Source: Candidatus Kurthia equi
GTDB taxonomy: Bacteria; Bacillota; Bacilli; Bacillales_A; Planococcaceae
Length of the DNA: 36,510 nucleotides
NCBI GenBank assembly: GCA_018065935.1
Contig: JAGHSJ010000383.1
Coordinates: 1-36,510 of the forward strand
Direction: 5' to 3'
Positions 34,840 through 36,510 of this stretch are shown in pieces (position 1 is the stretch's first letter; each line of letters begins with the position of its first letter). Made by a program: the position numbers and the translations under genes. The notes under the pieces were generated by a model. That model was not told where the DNA came from. It was given only the letters and a program-made list of their open reading frames with translations, and ran no database searches.

Positions 34840-35028
34840 TTATTCTTCTATTTTTAATCCTTTAAACTTAATTAATTGGCGAATAACCTTTGGCTCGCCA
34901 TTTTGCATTTCAAAAAGCGGCTCTTCTTTACGTCCAGCAGGCATATACCCATCTTTTTGCATACGCTCTAAACACGCTGAAATCGTTTCATTTTCTTGTA
35001 CTTCATACCAAACTGTTTTCTTGCTCAA
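34840..35028 (-). CDS. NETI motif-containing protein (62 aa)
   Basis: MSKKTVWYEVQENETISACLERMQKDGYMPAGRKEEPLFE; NETI-type small protein. Confidence 0.8.
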   Translation of the reverse strand: MSKKTVWYEVQENETISACLERMQKDGYMPAGRKEEPLFEMQNGEPKVIRQLIKFKGLKIEE

Positions 35029-35064
35029 AATTCCACTTCCTCTTATTATAATTACATTTCTACA

Positions 35065-36264
35065 TTATATAAGAGAAATTGTCTTCTGTGCAACTTCACT
35101 GTGAATAGCCGCTCGCATAACCGCTTCAGCTACATGATCAGTGACATCAATTTCAAAGACATTCGGAATAATTGTCCCCTGTGCAATTTGATGATCTGTT
35201 ACTAAGTCTGAAATAGCTTGAACAGCAGCCATTTTCATTTCATCATTAATATCCGTCGCTCGAACCTCTAGCGCACCCTTAAATATCCCTGGGAATGCCA
35301 ACATATTATTCACCTGGTTCGGATAATCCGAACGCCCTGTTGCAATAACCTTCACGCCCCATTTAAGCGCATTTTCATAGGTGATTTCAGGATTTGGATT
35401 CGCCAACGCAAAAACAATTGGATCACTATTCATTGATTGAATCATTTCTTCAGTTAGAAGGTTGGGAGCGGAAACTCCAATAAAGATATCACTGCCTGCA
35501 ATTGCATCTTTTAAAGTTCCTTCGATGCATGCTGTATTGCTTAACGTTGCCATGAATTCTTTTTCTGCATTCATTCCATAAGGTCGTCCTTGATAAACAA
35601 TTCCTTTTGAATCACAGGCAATGATATTTTCATACCCAATTGTCACCAGCAATTTCAATACAGCAACTCCTGCAGCCCCTGCACCATTTATAACGATTTT
35701 CACATCTTCTTTTCGTTTATTTACCGCTTTCAAGGCATTTTTCAGTCCAGCAGCAGTTACGATAGCTGTTCCATGCTGATCATCGTGAAAAATAGGAATA
35801 TCACACTCTTTACGCAAACGATCTTCAATTTCAAAACAACGTGGTGCAGATATATCTTCTAGATTAATCGCACCAAATGTTGGAGCAATACTTCGAACAA
35901 TCATAATAATTTCTTCAACATCTTTTGTATCTAGGCAAATAGGAATTGCATCCACATCAGCAAGTTGTTTTAAAAGGACTGCTTTTCCTTCCATTACAGG
36001 CATTGCTGCTTTTGGACCAATATCACCTAAACCTAAAACTGCGGAGCCATCTGAAACAATGCCTACTAAGTTTCCTTTCATCGTATATTCATATACCTTT
36101 TGGGGGTCTTTTTGAATTTCTAAACAAGGCTGTGCAACACCCGGAGAATAAACTAAACTTAACTCTTCTGAAGATTTAACCGCTACTTTTGACTGAATCG
36201 TCAATTTCCCCTGTAATTTTTCATGTAGGACTAAAGCCTCTTCATATACTTTTTCTTTGCTCAT
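35065..36264 (-). CDS. NAD(P)-dependent malic enzyme (short, about 399 aa, YtsJ-like)
   Basis: YSPGVAQPCLEI, GLGDIGPKAAMPVMEGKAVLLK, IFHDDQHGTAIVTAAGL, ALANPNPEI. Start moved from 36336 to ATG at 36264 with GGAGGAAG. Confidence 0.93.
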   Translation of the reverse strand: MSKEKVYEEALVLHEKLQGKLTIQSKVAVKSSEELSLVYSPGVAQPCLEIQKDPQKVYEYTMKGNLVGIVSDGSAVLGLGDIGPKAAMPVMEGKAVLLKQLADVDAIPICLDTKDVEEIIMIVRSIAPTFGAINLEDISAPRCFEIEDRLRKECDIPIFHDDQHGTAIVTAAGLKNALKAVNKRKEDVKIVINGAGAAGVAVLKLLVTIGYENIIACDSKGIVYQGRPYGMNAEKEFMATLSNTACIEGTLKDAIAGSDIFIGVSAPNLLTEEMIQSMNSDPIVFALANPNPEITYENALKWGVKVIATGRSDYPNQVNNMLAFPGIFKGALEVRATDINDEMKMAAVQAISDLVTDHQIAQGTIIPNVFEIDVTDHVAEAVMRAAIHSEVAQKTISLI

Positions 36265-36336
36265 CTCAACTTCCTCCTTCATTAGAAAATAATATTTGCT
36301 ATTAAACTTCATATTATTTTCATTTGGTAATTTCAA

Positions 36337-36365
36337 ATATTAGCCGATTCAATTTGTTTGCACAA
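36337..36365 (-). promoter_or_regulatory. Putative sigma-A promoter for malic enzyme gene
   Basis: Minus strand TTGTGC (36360-36365) - N17 - TAATAT (36337-36342). Confidence 0.4.
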
Positions 36366-36510
36366 CTTAAAAAACTGACTATTCACAATATTGTAGCATT
36401 TATATATTTGTGAAAAAAATCACTTTTCTTAAAATTTGCTTTTTCCTTTTGTGATTTGGTGAGCAAGTCATTTTTACTAACTTTCCTTTATTTTGTTATC
36501 TATTTTACAT

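Overview
This window is an AT-rich Firmicute chromosome segment. Proteins and gene order suggest a Planococcaceae/Bacillaceae member (Solibacillus/Lysinibacillus-like), which is an inference. Almost all genes are on the minus strand and the content is mostly core housekeeping. Read in minus-strand transcription order (high to low coordinate): NAD(P)-dependent malic enzyme; a NETI-motif small protein; a complete purine operon purE-K-B-C-S-Q-L-F-M-N-H-D led by a promoter, a PurBox-like inverted pair and a guanine-class purine riboswitch; a YerA-type adenine deaminase homolog; a YerC/TrpR-like regulator; pcrB-pcrA-ligA-camS; gatCAB; a dlt D-alanylation operon that includes a 45-aa dltX missing from the ORF track; a plus-strand MFS transporter; a thioredoxin-like protein; a DagK-type lipid kinase; and RlmD-type 23S rRNA methyltransferase. 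I found no CRISPR array, transposon, prophage, toxin-antitoxin or defence locus. I do not see a clearly new multi-gene system. The most useful observations are regulatory: a purE riboswitch with a shortened L2 loop and a traceable antiterminator, a PurBox-like operator abutting the pur -35 box, a full-consensus cre site and stacked hairpins between purD and yerA, an ECF-sigma-like promoter before dltX, and a long hairpin inside the pur operon between purB and purC.
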